Shown: positions 32,998 through 43,659 of the stretch, one piece after another
How positions within the stretch are numbered: position 1 is the first letter of the stretch
How the letters are laid out: every line of letters starts with the position of its first letter
Source: Mesorhizobium sp. Root552
GTDB lineage: Bacteria > Pseudomonadota > Alphaproteobacteria > Rhizobiales > Rhizobiaceae
Direction: 5' to 3'
Assembly (NCBI RefSeq): GCF_001427285.1
Contig: NZ_LMFV01000023.1
Coordinates: 317,714-381,713, forward strand
DNA: 64,000 nt
The notes under the pieces: generated by a model
Told to the model about the DNA's origin: nothing
Seen by the model: the letters and a program-made list of their open reading frames with translations, nothing else
Databases searched by the model: none
Position numbers and translations under genes: made by a program

Positions 32998-34587
32998 TTA
33001 GGCTTCGAGCCAGCAAATCGACAAAGCGTAGCCTCCGCACATCTCTTGAGCGGGATTGCTTACCCAGCCCTGTACACCCTTGCCGGAGGCATCGATGTAC
33101 TGGTTGAAGAACGGAACGATCAGTCCGCCCTCGTCGCGCATCACCATGGCCATGTCGCGATACATGGCCTTGCGCTTGTCCTGATCGAGTTCGCCGCGTG
33201 CCGCGACAACCATCTTGTCGAACTCCGGACGCTTCCAGCGCGTGTCGTTCCAGTCGGCGCTCGAAACATAGGCCGTGGAATACATCTGGTCCTGCGTTGC
33301 GCGGCCACCCCAGTAGGAGAGCGAGAAGGGCTGCTTGTTCCAGACTTCCGACCAGTAGCCGTCGCCCGGTTCGCGCTTGATTTCGATGGTGATGCCTGCC
33401 TTGGCGCAGCTCTGCTGGTAGAGCTGTGCGGCGTCGACGGCACCGGGGAAGGCGACGTCCGAGGTTCTCAAGAGGATCGAGCCGCTATGGCCTGACTTCT
33501 TGTAGAACTCGGCTGCCTTGTCCGGGTCGAACTTGCGCTGCTCGATATCGGTCGAGAACAGCGGATAGGCTTCGTTGACCGGGATGTCGTTGCCGACCGA
33601 ACCATAGCCGCGCAGGATCTTGTCGAGCAATTCCTCGCGGTCCATGGCGAGCTTGAGCGCCATGCGCAGGTCGTTGTTGTCGAAGGGCGCGGTGTCGCAG
33701 AACATGTTGAACGGGTAGAAGCCGCGACCGGAAACGTTCTGGATCGTCACGCCGGGAACGCGCTTGACGAGATCGACGACCTTCGGTTCGACGCGGTTGA
33801 TCATGTTGACCTGACCGCCCTGGAGGGCGGCGGTGCGCGCCGTCGCATCGTTGATGACGACGATTTCGATCTGGGCGGCGTGGCCGATCTTGTCGCCCTG
33901 CCAGTAGTTCGCGAACTTTTCGCCGCCGTAGCGGACGCCCGGCTCATCGACGGTGACCTTGTAGGGTCCGGCGCTGATGCCGGCATTCGGGTTGTCCTTG
34001 CCGCCGTTCGGCTGGATGACCAGATGGTAGTCGGCCATCAGGTAGGGGAAGTCGGCATTCGGGTCCTTCAGCGTGATGACGACTTCGTCGCCGCTGGCCT
34101 TCATCGTGTCGATGCCCTGCAGGATGCCGAGCGCGGCCGATTTCGACTTTTCATCGCTGTGACGCTCAAGGGTAGCTACCACGTCTTCCGCCGACACCGT
34201 CTTGCCATCATGGAATTCGATGCCCTTGCGGATCTTCATGGTCCAGGTCTTGGCGTCCGGCGACGAGCCGATCTCCTCGGCGATGCGGTTCTCGAGGCTG
34301 CCGTCGGGATTGAGCTCGACCAGCATTTCGCCCCATGCCTTGCCGAACGAGAAGTTCACCTGGCTAAGGTTCAGGGCAGGGTCAAGTACGTTGGAGGATT
34401 CGCCGCCCTGCAGGCCGGCCTTGAGCATGCCGCCCTTGACCGGACCTTCGGCGCGGGCTGCGTCTGAAAGCAGCGTGTTGGCAAAAGCAGCGCTCACTCC
34501 AAGCGCCGCCGCGCGGCCAAGGAAATCGCGCCGGCTAAGCTTGCCGGTCGCGACGCGGCGGCTGAGGAATTCAAGTTCATTCGACAT
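32998..34587 (-). CDS. Peptide/nickel-type ABC transporter, periplasmic binding protein
   Basis: 529-aa family 5 solute-binding protein. The export signal is of Tat type: KLSRRDFLGRAAALGVSAAF with the twin Arg at 19-20, and cleavage probably after ARA at residue 46. The mature part contains the family segment AWGEMLVELNPDGSLENRI. Tat export suggests folding or cofactor binding before export. It is the first gene of the transporter operon, preceded by a 318-bp gap that holds the inverted repeat at 34635-34655. The ligand cannot be read from the sequence; the neighbours point to a purine-derived or ureide compound. Confidence 0.87.
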   Translation of the reverse strand: MSNELEFLSRRVATGKLSRRDFLGRAAALGVSAAFANTLLSDAARAEGPVKGGMLKAGLQGGESSNVLDPALNLSQVNFSFGKAWGEMLVELNPDGSLENRIAEEIGSSPDAKTWTMKIRKGIEFHDGKTVSAEDVVATLERHSDEKSKSAALGILQGIDTMKASGDEVVITLKDPNADFPYLMADYHLVIQPNGGKDNPNAGISAGPYKVTVDEPGVRYGGEKFANYWQGDKIGHAAQIEIVVINDATARTAALQGGQVNMINRVEPKVVDLVKRVPGVTIQNVSGRGFYPFNMFCDTAPFDNNDLRMALKLAMDREELLDKILRGYGSVGNDIPVNEAYPLFSTDIEQRKFDPDKAAEFYKKSGHSGSILLRTSDVAFPGAVDAAQLYQQSCAKAGITIEIKREPGDGYWSEVWNKQPFSLSYWGGRATQDQMYSTAYVSSADWNDTRWKRPEFDKMVVAARGELDQDKRKAMYRDMAMVMRDEGGLIVPFFNQYIDASGKGVQGWVSNPAQEMCGGYALSICWLEA

Positions 34588-34905
34588 GGTCTAGGCTCCT
34601 CACTCTGTGTTTGACCTTCCGGTCTCTTTTTTAGTTATTCATTTGTCGTGAATAATGGGGGCAAGGCGAAGTTCGACGCAAGACCGAATGCGACATCGGG
34701 TGGCGTAAATCGCATGTCGTGTTTGGACCAACGGGTTTTCAATCACAGGGTGTGACTGAAGGACCAATGCGGGCGGATTTGACGGGAATATCAAAGATGC
34801 TCGCCCGCACGCCGCGGCTCACGGCCAAATCCGGGCAATGTCGCATGTCGGATTGCGACGTGCGTGGCGCTTGCCGGCAGCTTCGCGCCGCCGGCGGAAA
34901 TCCGC
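34588..34905. other. Promoter region of the ABC transporter operon
   Basis: 318 bp without a gene. The half next to the transporter is AT-rich and holds the 7-bp inverted repeat listed separately. The distal half, toward the deaminase gene, is ordinary GC-rich DNA with no clear hairpin terminator. Confidence 0.5.
34635..34655. promoter_or_regulatory. Inverted repeat upstream of the binding-protein gene
   Basis: TTATTCA (34635-34641) and TGAATAA (34649-34655) form a perfect 7-bp inverted repeat with a 7-nt spacer, about 50 bp upstream of the binding-protein start. It is an operator candidate for the transporter; the regulator is unknown. Confidence 0.4.
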
Positions 34906-35499
34906 TCAGTTGAGCGGGATGTCGTTGCCGGCCTTGCTGGACTGATAGGTGCCGGAAAGCTGGTCGTAACGCCGCGAGATCGCATCGATGCGCGCCTCGA
35001 GCCGGGTGCGGTCTGCTTCAGGCATGGTGCGTGCCAGCTTACGGATCGAATAGCTTTTCCAGTAGGCGTTTTCGGCATTGTAGCCGCCGGGATCGAGCCG
35101 GAACACCTCTTTGAGGATCTTCAGGTCGTGCGGAATGGCGAAGCTGTCGCGCGAATCCTCGTGGCTGAACAGATAGTAGAAATTGTCGAAACCGGCCCAT
35201 GTGATCGCCGACAGGCACAGCGAACAAGGTTCGTGCGTGGCGACGAAAAGCGCATCCTTCGTATCGACGCGCTCGGCTTTCGGCATTTCGTAAAACCGCT
35301 TCAGGCAATGGATCTCGCCATGCCAGAGCGGATTTTCGATCTCGTTGTTGGTCTCGGCGATGACGACCGAGCGGTTGCCCTTCCTGAGGATCGCGGCGCC
35401 GAAAAGCTTGTTGCCCTCTTTCACGCCTTCTGCCGTTTTCGGCACGATGTCGTACTCGATGACATCTAGCAGGCGGTCGATCAGAGAGACGTCGCTCAC
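34906..35499 (-). CDS. Nucleoside/guanine deaminase-like protein
   Basis: 197-aa cytidine-deaminase-fold protein. The zinc motif is split as HGEIHCL (His and the catalytic Glu, with Gly where HAE is usual) and PCSLC. The N-terminus carries GNKLFGAAILRKGNRSVVIAETNNE, typical of CMP/dCMP-type nucleoside deaminases. In an operon for ureide degradation it probably deaminates a purine base or nucleoside. It starts with GTG at 35499, overlapping the allA stop by four bases (GTGA). Confidence 0.8.
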   Translation of the reverse strand: MSDVSLIDRLLDVIEYDIVPKTAEGVKEGNKLFGAAILRKGNRSVVIAETNNEIENPLWHGEIHCLKRFYEMPKAERVDTKDALFVATHEPCSLCLSAITWAGFDNFYYLFSHEDSRDSFAIPHDLKILKEVFRLDPGGYNAENAYWKSYSIRKLARTMPEADRTRLEARIDAISRRYDQLSGTYQSSKAGNDIPLN

Positions 35500-36002
35500 G
35501 GCTTGAACCCTTTAGGCAAGCGGATTTCATACGGATGCGAGAAATGGAACTCTTCGAGATTGGAGCCGTCGCCACCCCGGTCAACGAGGACGAAATCCTG
35601 GTTTTCACCGACCGGCGTCAGCACGCCATGCCATGCGTTGCGGCGATAATTCACCCCTTGGCCGGGCGAGGTCAGGAAGGCTTGCGGCGTACCCGGTCCA
35701 TCCGGTCCATCAGGACACACGACGACGACGAACGGGTTTGGCGACATTGGAATGAACGCCTGGCTGCCGAGCGGGTGGCGTTCGACCATGGTCAGCTTCA
35801 ACGGGAATTCGTAAGGCGTGCCGCGTGCGATCGAGATCAGCACGCGCGCATTCGGGCCGGTCACTTCCGGCCGTGCGAGGTCGTGGTAGCGCTCGCACTT
35901 GCCGTTGTTGATCGGATAGTGGTTGCTGGTTTCGACGTCGATCACGTCGCCGAAAGGCGCAAAACTTTCGCGCGTCAGAGGTTGGGCAACGATTACGCTC
36001 AT
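35496..36002 (-). CDS. allA: Ureidoglycolate lyase
   Basis: 168-aa AllA-family protein that splits (S)-ureidoglycolate into glyoxylate and urea. The start PLTRESFAPFGDVI and the internal segments ERHPLGSQAFIPM and NYRRNAWHGVLTPV are diagnostic of the family. Length is normal. The ATG at 36002 overlaps the allE stop (ATGA); the frame open to 36128 overlaps allE and is not used. Cytoplasmic. Confidence 0.9.
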   Translation of the reverse strand: MSVIVAQPLTRESFAPFGDVIDVETSNHYPINNGKCERYHDLARPEVTGPNARVLISIARGTPYEFPLKLTMVERHPLGSQAFIPMSPNPFVVVVCPDGPDGPGTPQAFLTSPGQGVNYRRNAWHGVLTPVGENQDFVLVDRGGDGSNLEEFHFSHPYEIRLPKGFKP

Positions 36003-36862
36003 GGTGCGCGCCTCGGCGCGAATGTGCCGCCAAGCTTGGCGTGGCGATTGACGTCCTTGTAAAGCAGGTAGCGGAAATTGCTGGGCCCGCCGGCATAGCA
36101 GGCCTGTGGGCAGAAGGCGCGCAGCCACATGAAGTCGCCGGCCTGCACCTCCACCCAGTCCTGGTTCAGCCGGTAGACGGCTTTGCCTTCGAGCACGTAG
36201 AGCCCGTGCTCCATGACATGGGTTTCAGGGAACGGGATGACGGCGCCGGGCTGGAGCGTGACGATTGTCACGTGCATGTCGTGGCGCAGGTCCGAAGGCT
36301 CGATGAAGCGGGTTGTCGCCCATGCGCCGTTGGTGTCCGGCATGGGGGCAGGCATGATGTCGTTTTCATTGGCGAAGACCGGTTCCGGCACATCGAGGCC
36401 GTCGAGGAATTCGTAAGCCTTGCGTATCCAGTGGAAGGAGGCGGTGTGGCTGCCATTGTTGCGCAGCGTCCAGCCGCTGCCGGGCGGCAGGAAGGCGTAG
36501 CCGCCGGAGGTCAGGCGGTGCGCCTTGCCGGCGACCGTGACCGTGACCTCGCCTTCAACGATGAACAGCACGCCCTCCGCACCGCTATCATGTTCCGGAC
36601 GGTCGCTGCCGCCGCCCGGTTCGACCTGCATGATGTACTGCGAGAAGGTTTCGGAGAAACCGGAGAGCGGGCGTGCGATCACCCAAAGCCGCGTCTTGTC
36701 CCAGAACGGCAGGAAGCTGGTGACGATATCGCTGAATTCCCGCTTCGGGATGACAGCATACGCCTCGGTGAAGACGGCGCGGTCGGTGATGAGGTCACTC
36801 TGGGGCGGCAAGCCGCCTCGGGGCACATGATAGGTGCGGTCAGCCATGGTCTTCATATCCAT
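35999..36862 (-). CDS. allE: (S)-ureidoglycine aminohydrolase
   Basis: 287-aa bicupin Mn enzyme that converts (S)-ureidoglycine to (S)-ureidoglycolate and ammonia. First cupin: IMQVEPGGGSDRPEHDSGAE. Second cupin: FPETHVMEHGLYVLEGKA, carrying the metal-binding His residues. An AGGA ribosome site eight bases before the ATG at 36862 supports that start. It lies ten bases after the puuE-uraD gene and overlaps allA. Confidence 0.9.
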   Translation of the reverse strand: MDMKTMADRTYHVPRGGLPPQSDLITDRAVFTEAYAVIPKREFSDIVTSFLPFWDKTRLWVIARPLSGFSETFSQYIMQVEPGGGSDRPEHDSGAEGVLFIVEGEVTVTVAGKAHRLTSGGYAFLPPGSGWTLRNNGSHTASFHWIRKAYEFLDGLDVPEPVFANENDIMPAPMPDTNGAWATTRFIEPSDLRHDMHVTIVTLQPGAVIPFPETHVMEHGLYVLEGKAVYRLNQDWVEVQAGDFMWLRAFCPQACYAGGPSNFRYLLYKDVNRHAKLGGTFAPRRAP

Positions 36863-36872
36863 AGATTGAATC

Positions 36873-38306
36873 CTAGAGGGGCAGCATGTCTTTCAGGCGC
36901 AAAAGGGCGATACGCTCGACCTGTTTGCAGGCGGTCTTGAGTTCGGTCTCGCGGTCATTGCCGATGCGGGCCTCGAATTCGGAAAGGATTTCCTCCTTGG
37001 TCCTGCCCTTGGCCGCAATGATGAAGGGAAAGCCGAAATTGGTGACATAGGCGGCGTTGAGCTTGGAAAACAGCTCGCGCTCCTTGGTCGTAAGCGCGTC
37101 GAGGCCGGCGGCCGCCTGTTCCCTGGTCGATTCCGGCGTCAGTTGCTTGGCAGCGGCCAGCTTCCCGGCGAGATCGGGATGCGCCTTCAGGACGCCGAGC
37201 CTCTCGGTGTCGCTGGCCGAACGGAAAACGCGGCAGAGCGCATTGTGCAGGCCGCCGGCGCTGTCATGCGCGGGGCCCAGTTCCAGCTCGTAGGCGCGTT
37301 CGGCGACCCACGGCGAATGCTCGAAGACGCCGCCGAAGCTTTTCACGAAATCGGCCTTGGACATGCGCGACGGGCGAAGCGCTGCCGCCTCGTAAGGGTG
37401 ATGTTCCTGCCAGTGGCGCGCAATTTCGATGCGGCGCGGCAGCCAGACCTTGTCGTGGCTTTTCACATAGTCGACGAAGCGCTGAAGCGCCGCCACCCGG
37501 CCCGGCCGGCCGATCAGGCGGCAGTGCAGGCCGATGGTCATCATCTTTGAACGGCCCGCCTTGCCCTCGGCATAGAGGGAATCGAAGGCGTCCTTCAGGT
37601 AAGTGTAGAACTGCTCGCCGTTGGAGAAGCCGGCCTGGATGCCGAAGCGCATGTCGTTGGCATCGAGCGTGTAGGGGATGACGAGCTGCGGTGAGATGGC
37701 GTTGCCGTGGCCGTCATGGTCGAGCCAGTAGGGCAGGTCGTCGTCATAGGTGTCGGAAATGTAGTCGAAGCCGCCCAGCCTGGCGACGAGCGGGACACTG
37801 TTCTCCGAGGTGCGGCCGGTGTACCAGCCGGTGGGGCGTTCGCCGGTGACTTCAGTGTGCAGCCGTATTGCTTCCTCGATATCCTTGAGCTCGTTCTCCG
37901 GCGAATGGTCGCGATAGTCGATCCATTTCAGACCGTGGGTGGCAATCTCCCAGCCGGCTTCCTGCATGGCCGTGACCTGATCGGGGGAACGGGCAAGAGC
38001 CGCCGCGACGCCATAGACGGTGACGGGGATCGACGCGCTCGTGAACAGGCGATGCAGCCGCCAGAAGCCGGCGCGCGAGCCGTATTCGTAGATCGATTCC
38101 ATGTTCCAGTGGCGCTGGCCGACCCAAGGCGCCGCACCGGTGATCTCGGACAGGAAGGCTTCGGAAGCCTTGTCGCCGTGCAGGATGCAGTTTTCGCCGC
38201 CCTCTTCGTAGTTGACGACGAACTGCACCGCGACATGCGCTCCGCCTGGCCATTTGGCGTCCGGCGGATTGGCGCCGTAGCCACGCATGTCACGCTGGTA
38301 ACGCAT
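36873..38306 (-). CDS. puuE: Bifunctional allantoinase (PuuE) and OHCU decarboxylase (UraD)
   Basis: 477-aa fusion. Residues 1 to about 310 are a PuuE-type polysaccharide-deacetylase-like allantoinase (MRYQRDMRGYGANPPDAKWP, GWEIATHGLKWIDY, GLHCRLIGRPGRVAAL). Residues about 315-477 are OHCU decarboxylase, with the HPDLAGKLA motif and NFGFPFIIA. It would carry 2-oxo-4-hydroxy-4-carboxy-5-ureidoimidazoline to (S)-allantoin and then allantoate. The ATG at 38306 follows GGGAGC; the frame open to 38417 runs into the divergent promoter region. It is the first gene of the leftward ureide operon. Confidence 0.9.
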   Translation of the reverse strand: MRYQRDMRGYGANPPDAKWPGGAHVAVQFVVNYEEGGENCILHGDKASEAFLSEITGAAPWVGQRHWNMESIYEYGSRAGFWRLHRLFTSASIPVTVYGVAAALARSPDQVTAMQEAGWEIATHGLKWIDYRDHSPENELKDIEEAIRLHTEVTGERPTGWYTGRTSENSVPLVARLGGFDYISDTYDDDLPYWLDHDGHGNAISPQLVIPYTLDANDMRFGIQAGFSNGEQFYTYLKDAFDSLYAEGKAGRSKMMTIGLHCRLIGRPGRVAALQRFVDYVKSHDKVWLPRRIEIARHWQEHHPYEAAALRPSRMSKADFVKSFGGVFEHSPWVAERAYELELGPAHDSAGGLHNALCRVFRSASDTERLGVLKAHPDLAGKLAAAKQLTPESTREQAAAGLDALTTKERELFSKLNAAYVTNFGFPFIIAAKGRTKEEILSEFEARIGNDRETELKTACKQVERIALLRLKDMLPL

Positions 38307-38370
38307 GTTGGACTGCTCCCGACCTTGTAGTTGCCATGCCAGATTATCAAAGGGAGAGGCGCATATTCCC

Positions 38371-38397
38371 CCCAAAAAATTTGAAAGTGTTTTTGGG
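38371..38397. promoter_or_regulatory. Inverted repeat in the puuE/uraH divergent promoter region
   Basis: CCCAAAAA (38371-38378) and TTTTTGGG (38390-38397) form a perfect 8-bp inverted repeat with an 11-nt spacer containing TTTGAAAGT. It sits midway between the leftward ureide operon and the rightward uraH-xdh operon. TTTGAAAGT also occurs in the LysR/urate-hydroxylase gap at 45254-45262. Confidence 0.45.
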
Positions 38398-38474
38398 CCG
38401 CTCCGCTCGACCGGCACTTATGCTACGCAGTTAAATGGCGCACAATCCAATCTCGCGTGTTTTGATGTACCGGA

Positions 38475-38861
38475 ATGGGAGGCAATGAATTGGGAGGAAC
38501 CGCAAAAGACGGCGGTCGCTTGACGACGCATGTCCTCGATACGGCCAGCGGCAAGCCCGCTGAGGGCCTTTCGATCGAGTTCTTCAGCATTTCCGGCGAC
38601 GAGCGCACCCATTTGAAGACCGTCGTCACCAATGCGGACGGCCGTTGCGACGCGCCGCTTCTTGCCGGCGACGATTTCCGCACCGGCGAGTACGAACTGG
38701 TATTTGCCGCTGGCGACTATCTGCGGCGCGATGGCGCGAAACTGCCCGAACCCGCGTTTCTTGACCGTGTGCCGATCCGTTTCGGCATGGCGGAGCAAAA
38801 GCACTATCACGTCCCGCTTCTGATCTCGCCCTACGGATACTCGACTTACAGGGGGAGCTGA
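38475..38861 (+). CDS. uraH: 5-hydroxyisourate hydrolase
   Basis: Transthyretin-like protein of up to 128 aa that hydrolyses 5-hydroxyisourate to OHCU. The N-terminal [19 protein letters not shown] and the C-terminal tetrapeptide YRGS, the signature end of the family, are intact, and [23 protein letters not shown] precedes it. The start is debatable: ATG 38475 has no ribosome site, while TTG 38490 has GGGAGG seven bases upstream. An out-of-frame ATG at 38485 opens a 12-codon frame. It heads the uraH-xdhABC operon. Confidence 0.9.
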   Translation: MGGNELGGTAKDGGRLTTHVLDTASGKPAEGLSIEFFSISGDERTHLKTVVTNADGRCDAPLLAGDDFRTGEYELVFAAGDYLRRDGAKLPEPAFLDRVPIRFGMAEQKHYHVPLLISPYGYSTYRGS

Positions 38862-38862
38862 C

Positions 38863-40344
<1,482 letters not shown>

Positions 40345-40355
40345 GGCAGATGGCC

Positions 40356-42716
40356 ATGACCAAGCATACCCCTAACCTCAAGGCAGAAAAGATCGCCGGT
40401 GGCGTTCATTCCACCCAGCGTCACGATTCCGCACACAAGCATGTGACCGGCACCGCCGTCTATATCGATGACATCGTCGAGCCGAGCGGAACGCTCCATG
40501 CCGGCTTTGGACTGTCCTCCGTTACCCACGCGCTGCTGAAGTCGGTCGACCTGTCGGCGGTACGGTCCGCCCCCGGCGTGGTCGATGTTCTGACTTATGC
40601 CGATGTTCCGGGCGAAAACGATATTTCGCCTAGCGGCATGCATGACGATCCGGTTCTGGCTGAAGGCAAGGTCCAGTTCCACGGCCAGCCGATTTTCTGC
40701 GTGATTGCCGAAACGCGCGAGCAGGCTCGCTACGCCGCGCGCCTTGCCAGGATCGAATATGAGGAACTGCCGACGATCATCGACATTGGCAATCTTGATC
40801 CGTTGAACGACAAGCTGGTGACCACGCCGCTGATCCTGAAACGCGGCGAGCCGGAAATCGCGCTTGAGGCTTCGCCCCGCCGCATCAAGGGACGCATGCG
40901 CCTTGGCGGACAGGATCATTTCTATCTGGAAGGGCAAGTGTCGCTCGCAGTGCCGGGCGAGGACGACGAGGTCATCGTCTACTGCTCGACGCAAGGCCCT
41001 AGCGAAACCCAGCACATGATAGCCCATGCGCTCGGCGTGCCGAGCCATGCCGTGACTGTCGAGGTGCGGCGCATGGGCGGCGGCTTTGGCGGCAAGGAAA
41101 CGCAGGCCAACCAGTGCGCGGCCCTTGCAGCCATTGCGGCCAAGAAGCTGAAGCGCGCCGTCAAGGTTCGCATGGACCGAGACGAGGACATGACCGCCAC
41201 TGGCAAGCGGCACGATTTCGTCATCGACTACGATGTCGGCTTCGACGACGAGGGCAACATCCTCGCCATCGACTACATGTATGCCTTGCGCAGCGGTTTC
41301 TCCGCCGACCTGTCGGGTCCGGTCGGAGACCGCGCGCTGTTTCATTGCGACAACGCTTATTTCTATCCGCATGTGCATGCCCGTTCGGCGCCGCTCTATA
41401 CCAACACGGTGTCGAACACGGCGTTCCGCGGGTTCGGCGGCCCGCAAGGCATGGTCGGGGCCGAGCGCGTAATCGATGAAGTGGCTTTCGCGGTCGGCAA
41501 GGACCCGCTCGAAATCCGCAAGCTCAATTTCTACGACCCGATGGGCACCAAGGGCCACCGCAACGTGACCCCCTATCACCAGAAGGTCGAGGACTGCATT
41601 ATCCAGCGCATCGTCGCCGAACTCGAAGAAAGCGCCGACTATGCCGGGCGCCGCCGCGAGATATCGGCGTTCAATGCCAACAGCCGCTACATCAAGCGCG
41701 GCCTGGCCCTGACGCCGGTCAAGTTCGGCATCTCCTTCACCAAGACCGAGTCCAACCAGGCCGGTGCGCTGGTGCATGTCTACACCGACGGTTCCGTGCA
41801 CATGAATCACGGCGGCACCGAGATGGGGCAGGGCCTGCATCTCAAGGTGGCGCAGGTGGTGGCCGAGGAGTTCCAGATCGACATTGACCAGGTGAAGATC
41901 ACGGCGACGACGACCGCCAAGGTGCCGAACACCTCGCCCACGGCTGCTTCGTCGGGTGCCGATCTGAACGGCATGGCGGCGCAGGACGCAGCGCGCCAGA
42001 TCAAGAACCGGCTGATCGACTTTGCCGCCGAAACGCACCAGATTCCGAAGGAACAGGTGGTGTTCCTGCCTAACCGCGTGCGCGTCGGCAATGAGGAGAT
42101 CAGCTTTGCAGAGCTTGTGAAGCAGGCCTATATCGCACGCGTGCATCTGTCGGCGGCAGGCTTTTACAAGACGCCGAAGATTCACTGGGACCGCAGCCGT
42201 GGCAAGGGCCACGCCTTCTACTACTACGCCTATGGCGCGGCCTGCTCCGAAGTGTCGGTCGACACGCTGACCGGCGAATATGTGGTGGAGCGCACCGATA
42301 TCCTTCACGACACCGGCCGCTCGCTCAATCCAGCGATCGACATCGGCCAGATCGAGGGCGGCTTCGTGCAGGGCATGGGCTGGCTGACGACAGAGGAGCT
42401 TGTCTGGGACGACAAGGGCCGCCTGCGCACGCATGCACCCTCGACCTACAAGATCCCGCTGGCATCGGATCGGCCAAAGATTTTCAACGTCGCGCTGACC
42501 AACTGGTCGGAAGCCTACGAGCCGACGGTGCATCGCTCGAAGGCGGTCGGCGAGCCGCCTTTGCCGCTCGGGCTTGCCGTGCTGCACGCACTGGCGGACG
42601 CTGTTGCCAGTGTGGCCGACCACAAGATCTGCCCGCGCCTTGATGCGCCCGCCACGCCTGAGCGTGTCTTGATGGCCATCGAGCGGCTGAAGGCGCAGGT
42701 TCGCGGGGCTGCCTGA
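40356..42716 (+). CDS. xdhB: Xanthine dehydrogenase, molybdopterin-binding subunit
   Basis: 786-aa large subunit. Segments matching the molybdopterin-binding subunit include GTAVYIDDIVEPSGTLHAGF near the N-terminus, RRMGGGFGGKETQANQCAA, FRGFGGPQGM and the catalytic-region segment SKAVGEPPLPLGLAV near the C-terminus. It performs the hydroxylation at the Mo centre. I prefer the ATG at 40356, nine bases after GAGG, to the ATG at 40350. It is 11 bases after xdhA. Confidence 0.92.
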   Translation: MTKHTPNLKAEKIAGGVHSTQRHDSAHKHVTGTAVYIDDIVEPSGTLHAGFGLSSVTHALLKSVDLSAVRSAPGVVDVLTYADVPGENDISPSGMHDDPVLAEGKVQFHGQPIFCVIAETREQARYAARLARIEYEELPTIIDIGNLDPLNDKLVTTPLILKRGEPEIALEASPRRIKGRMRLGGQDHFYLEGQVSLAVPGEDDEVIVYCSTQGPSETQHMIAHALGVPSHAVTVEVRRMGGGFGGKETQANQCAALAAIAAKKLKRAVKVRMDRDEDMTATGKRHDFVIDYDVGFDDEGNILAIDYMYALRSGFSADLSGPVGDRALFHCDNAYFYPHVHARSAPLYTNTVSNTAFRGFGGPQGMVGAERVIDEVAFAVGKDPLEIRKLNFYDPMGTKGHRNVTPYHQKVEDCIIQRIVAELEESADYAGRRREISAFNANSRYIKRGLALTPVKFGISFTKTESNQAGALVHVYTDGSVHMNHGGTEMGQGLHLKVAQVVAEEFQIDIDQVKITATTTAKVPNTSPTAASSGADLNGMAAQDAARQIKNRLIDFAAETHQIPKEQVVFLPNRVRVGNEEISFAELVKQAYIARVHLSAAGFYKTPKIHWDRSRGKGHAFYYYAYGAACSEVSVDTLTGEYVVERTDILHDTGRSLNPAIDIGQIEGGFVQGMGWLTTEELVWDDKGRLRTHAPSTYKIPLASDRPKIFNVALTNWSEAYEPTVHRSKAVGEPPLPLGLAVLHALADAVASVADHKICPRLDAPATPERVLMAIERLKAQVRGAA

Positions 42717-42773
42717 TGGGCTTGAAGAAATTATCCGTGAAAGATGCTATGTTCCCATGAGGGAATGAAGGTC

Positions 42774-43658
42774 ATGTCCTCGAAACTGCAAAGCCTGAAG
42801 GCTTTTTTGACTGACGCGAAACGCTTTGCCCTGGTTGAAGTGGCCGGCACGAAGGGGTCCACGCCACGCGAAGCGGGTGCTGTGATGCTGGTTTCGCCGA
42901 CCCGGACCCACGGCACGATCGGCGGCGGACAGCTCGAATACATGGCTATCGACAAGGCCCGGCAGTTGCTGCGCCCCGACCACGGCAAGACCGGCAGGGC
43001 TGCTCCCTACAGCACGGATCGCTTCGGAACGATGCTGGATATCCCGCTTGGCCCCGAAATCGGGCAGTGCTGCGGAGGCCGCGTGGCTGTCTCCATCCGC
43101 CTTGGCGATCCGCAAATAGCGGATAATCTTGTCCTGCGCGAACAAGGCGAGGAGGAACGCTTGCCGCACCTCTATATATTTGGCGGCGGTCATGTCGGCC
43201 ATGCGATGGCGGCAGCATGCGCCTTGATGCCGGTGCAGACGACAATCGTCGATACACGCCCCGAGGCGTTCGACGGATTGGCGCAAGGCGTCGAAGCGAG
43301 GTTGACGCCAGTGCCGGAAGAGGCGGTGAGGGAAGCGCCAGCGGGTTCGGCTTTCGCCATCCTGACCCACGACCATGCGCTCGACTTCCTGATTGCAGCC
43401 GAGGCGCTGCAGCGGCCGGATGCAGCCTATGTCGGCATGATCGGTTCGAAGACCAAGAAGGCCACGTTCAAAAGCTGGTTCCTGAAAACGGCAGGCGGAA
43501 CCGAGGCGGAGTTTGCCCGTCTCGTCTCACCGATCGGCGGCGAGGCCGTGAAGGACAAGCGGCCATCGGTGATTGCGGCGCTTGCCGCAGCCGAGATCAT
43601 GACGGCCTTCGCCCTTGATGCGGCGCACGCCGGTGTCGCGAAGGAAAGAACAGGCTGA
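42774..43658 (+). CDS. xdhC: Xanthine dehydrogenase accessory protein (Mo-cofactor sulfuration/insertion)
   Basis: 294-aa XdhC. It has the N-terminal ALVEVAGTKGSTPREAGAVM segment, PEIGQCCGGRV with paired Cys for cofactor handling, and the Rossmann motif LYIFGGGHVGHAMAAAC. It binds sulfurated Mo cofactor and inserts it into XdhB. The start is probably ATG 42774 after GAAGG; ATGs at 42744 and 42765 are also in frame. It ends one base before the convergent dps gene. Confidence 0.9.
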   Translation: MSSKLQSLKAFLTDAKRFALVEVAGTKGSTPREAGAVMLVSPTRTHGTIGGGQLEYMAIDKARQLLRPDHGKTGRAAPYSTDRFGTMLDIPLGPEIGQCCGGRVAVSIRLGDPQIADNLVLREQGEEERLPHLYIFGGGHVGHAMAAACALMPVQTTIVDTRPEAFDGLAQGVEARLTPVPEEAVREAPAGSAFAILTHDHALDFLIAAEALQRPDAAYVGMIGSKTKKATFKSWFLKTAGGTEAEFARLVSPIGGEAVKDKRPSVIAALAAAEIMTAFALDAAHAGVAKERTG

Positions 43659-43659
43659 T

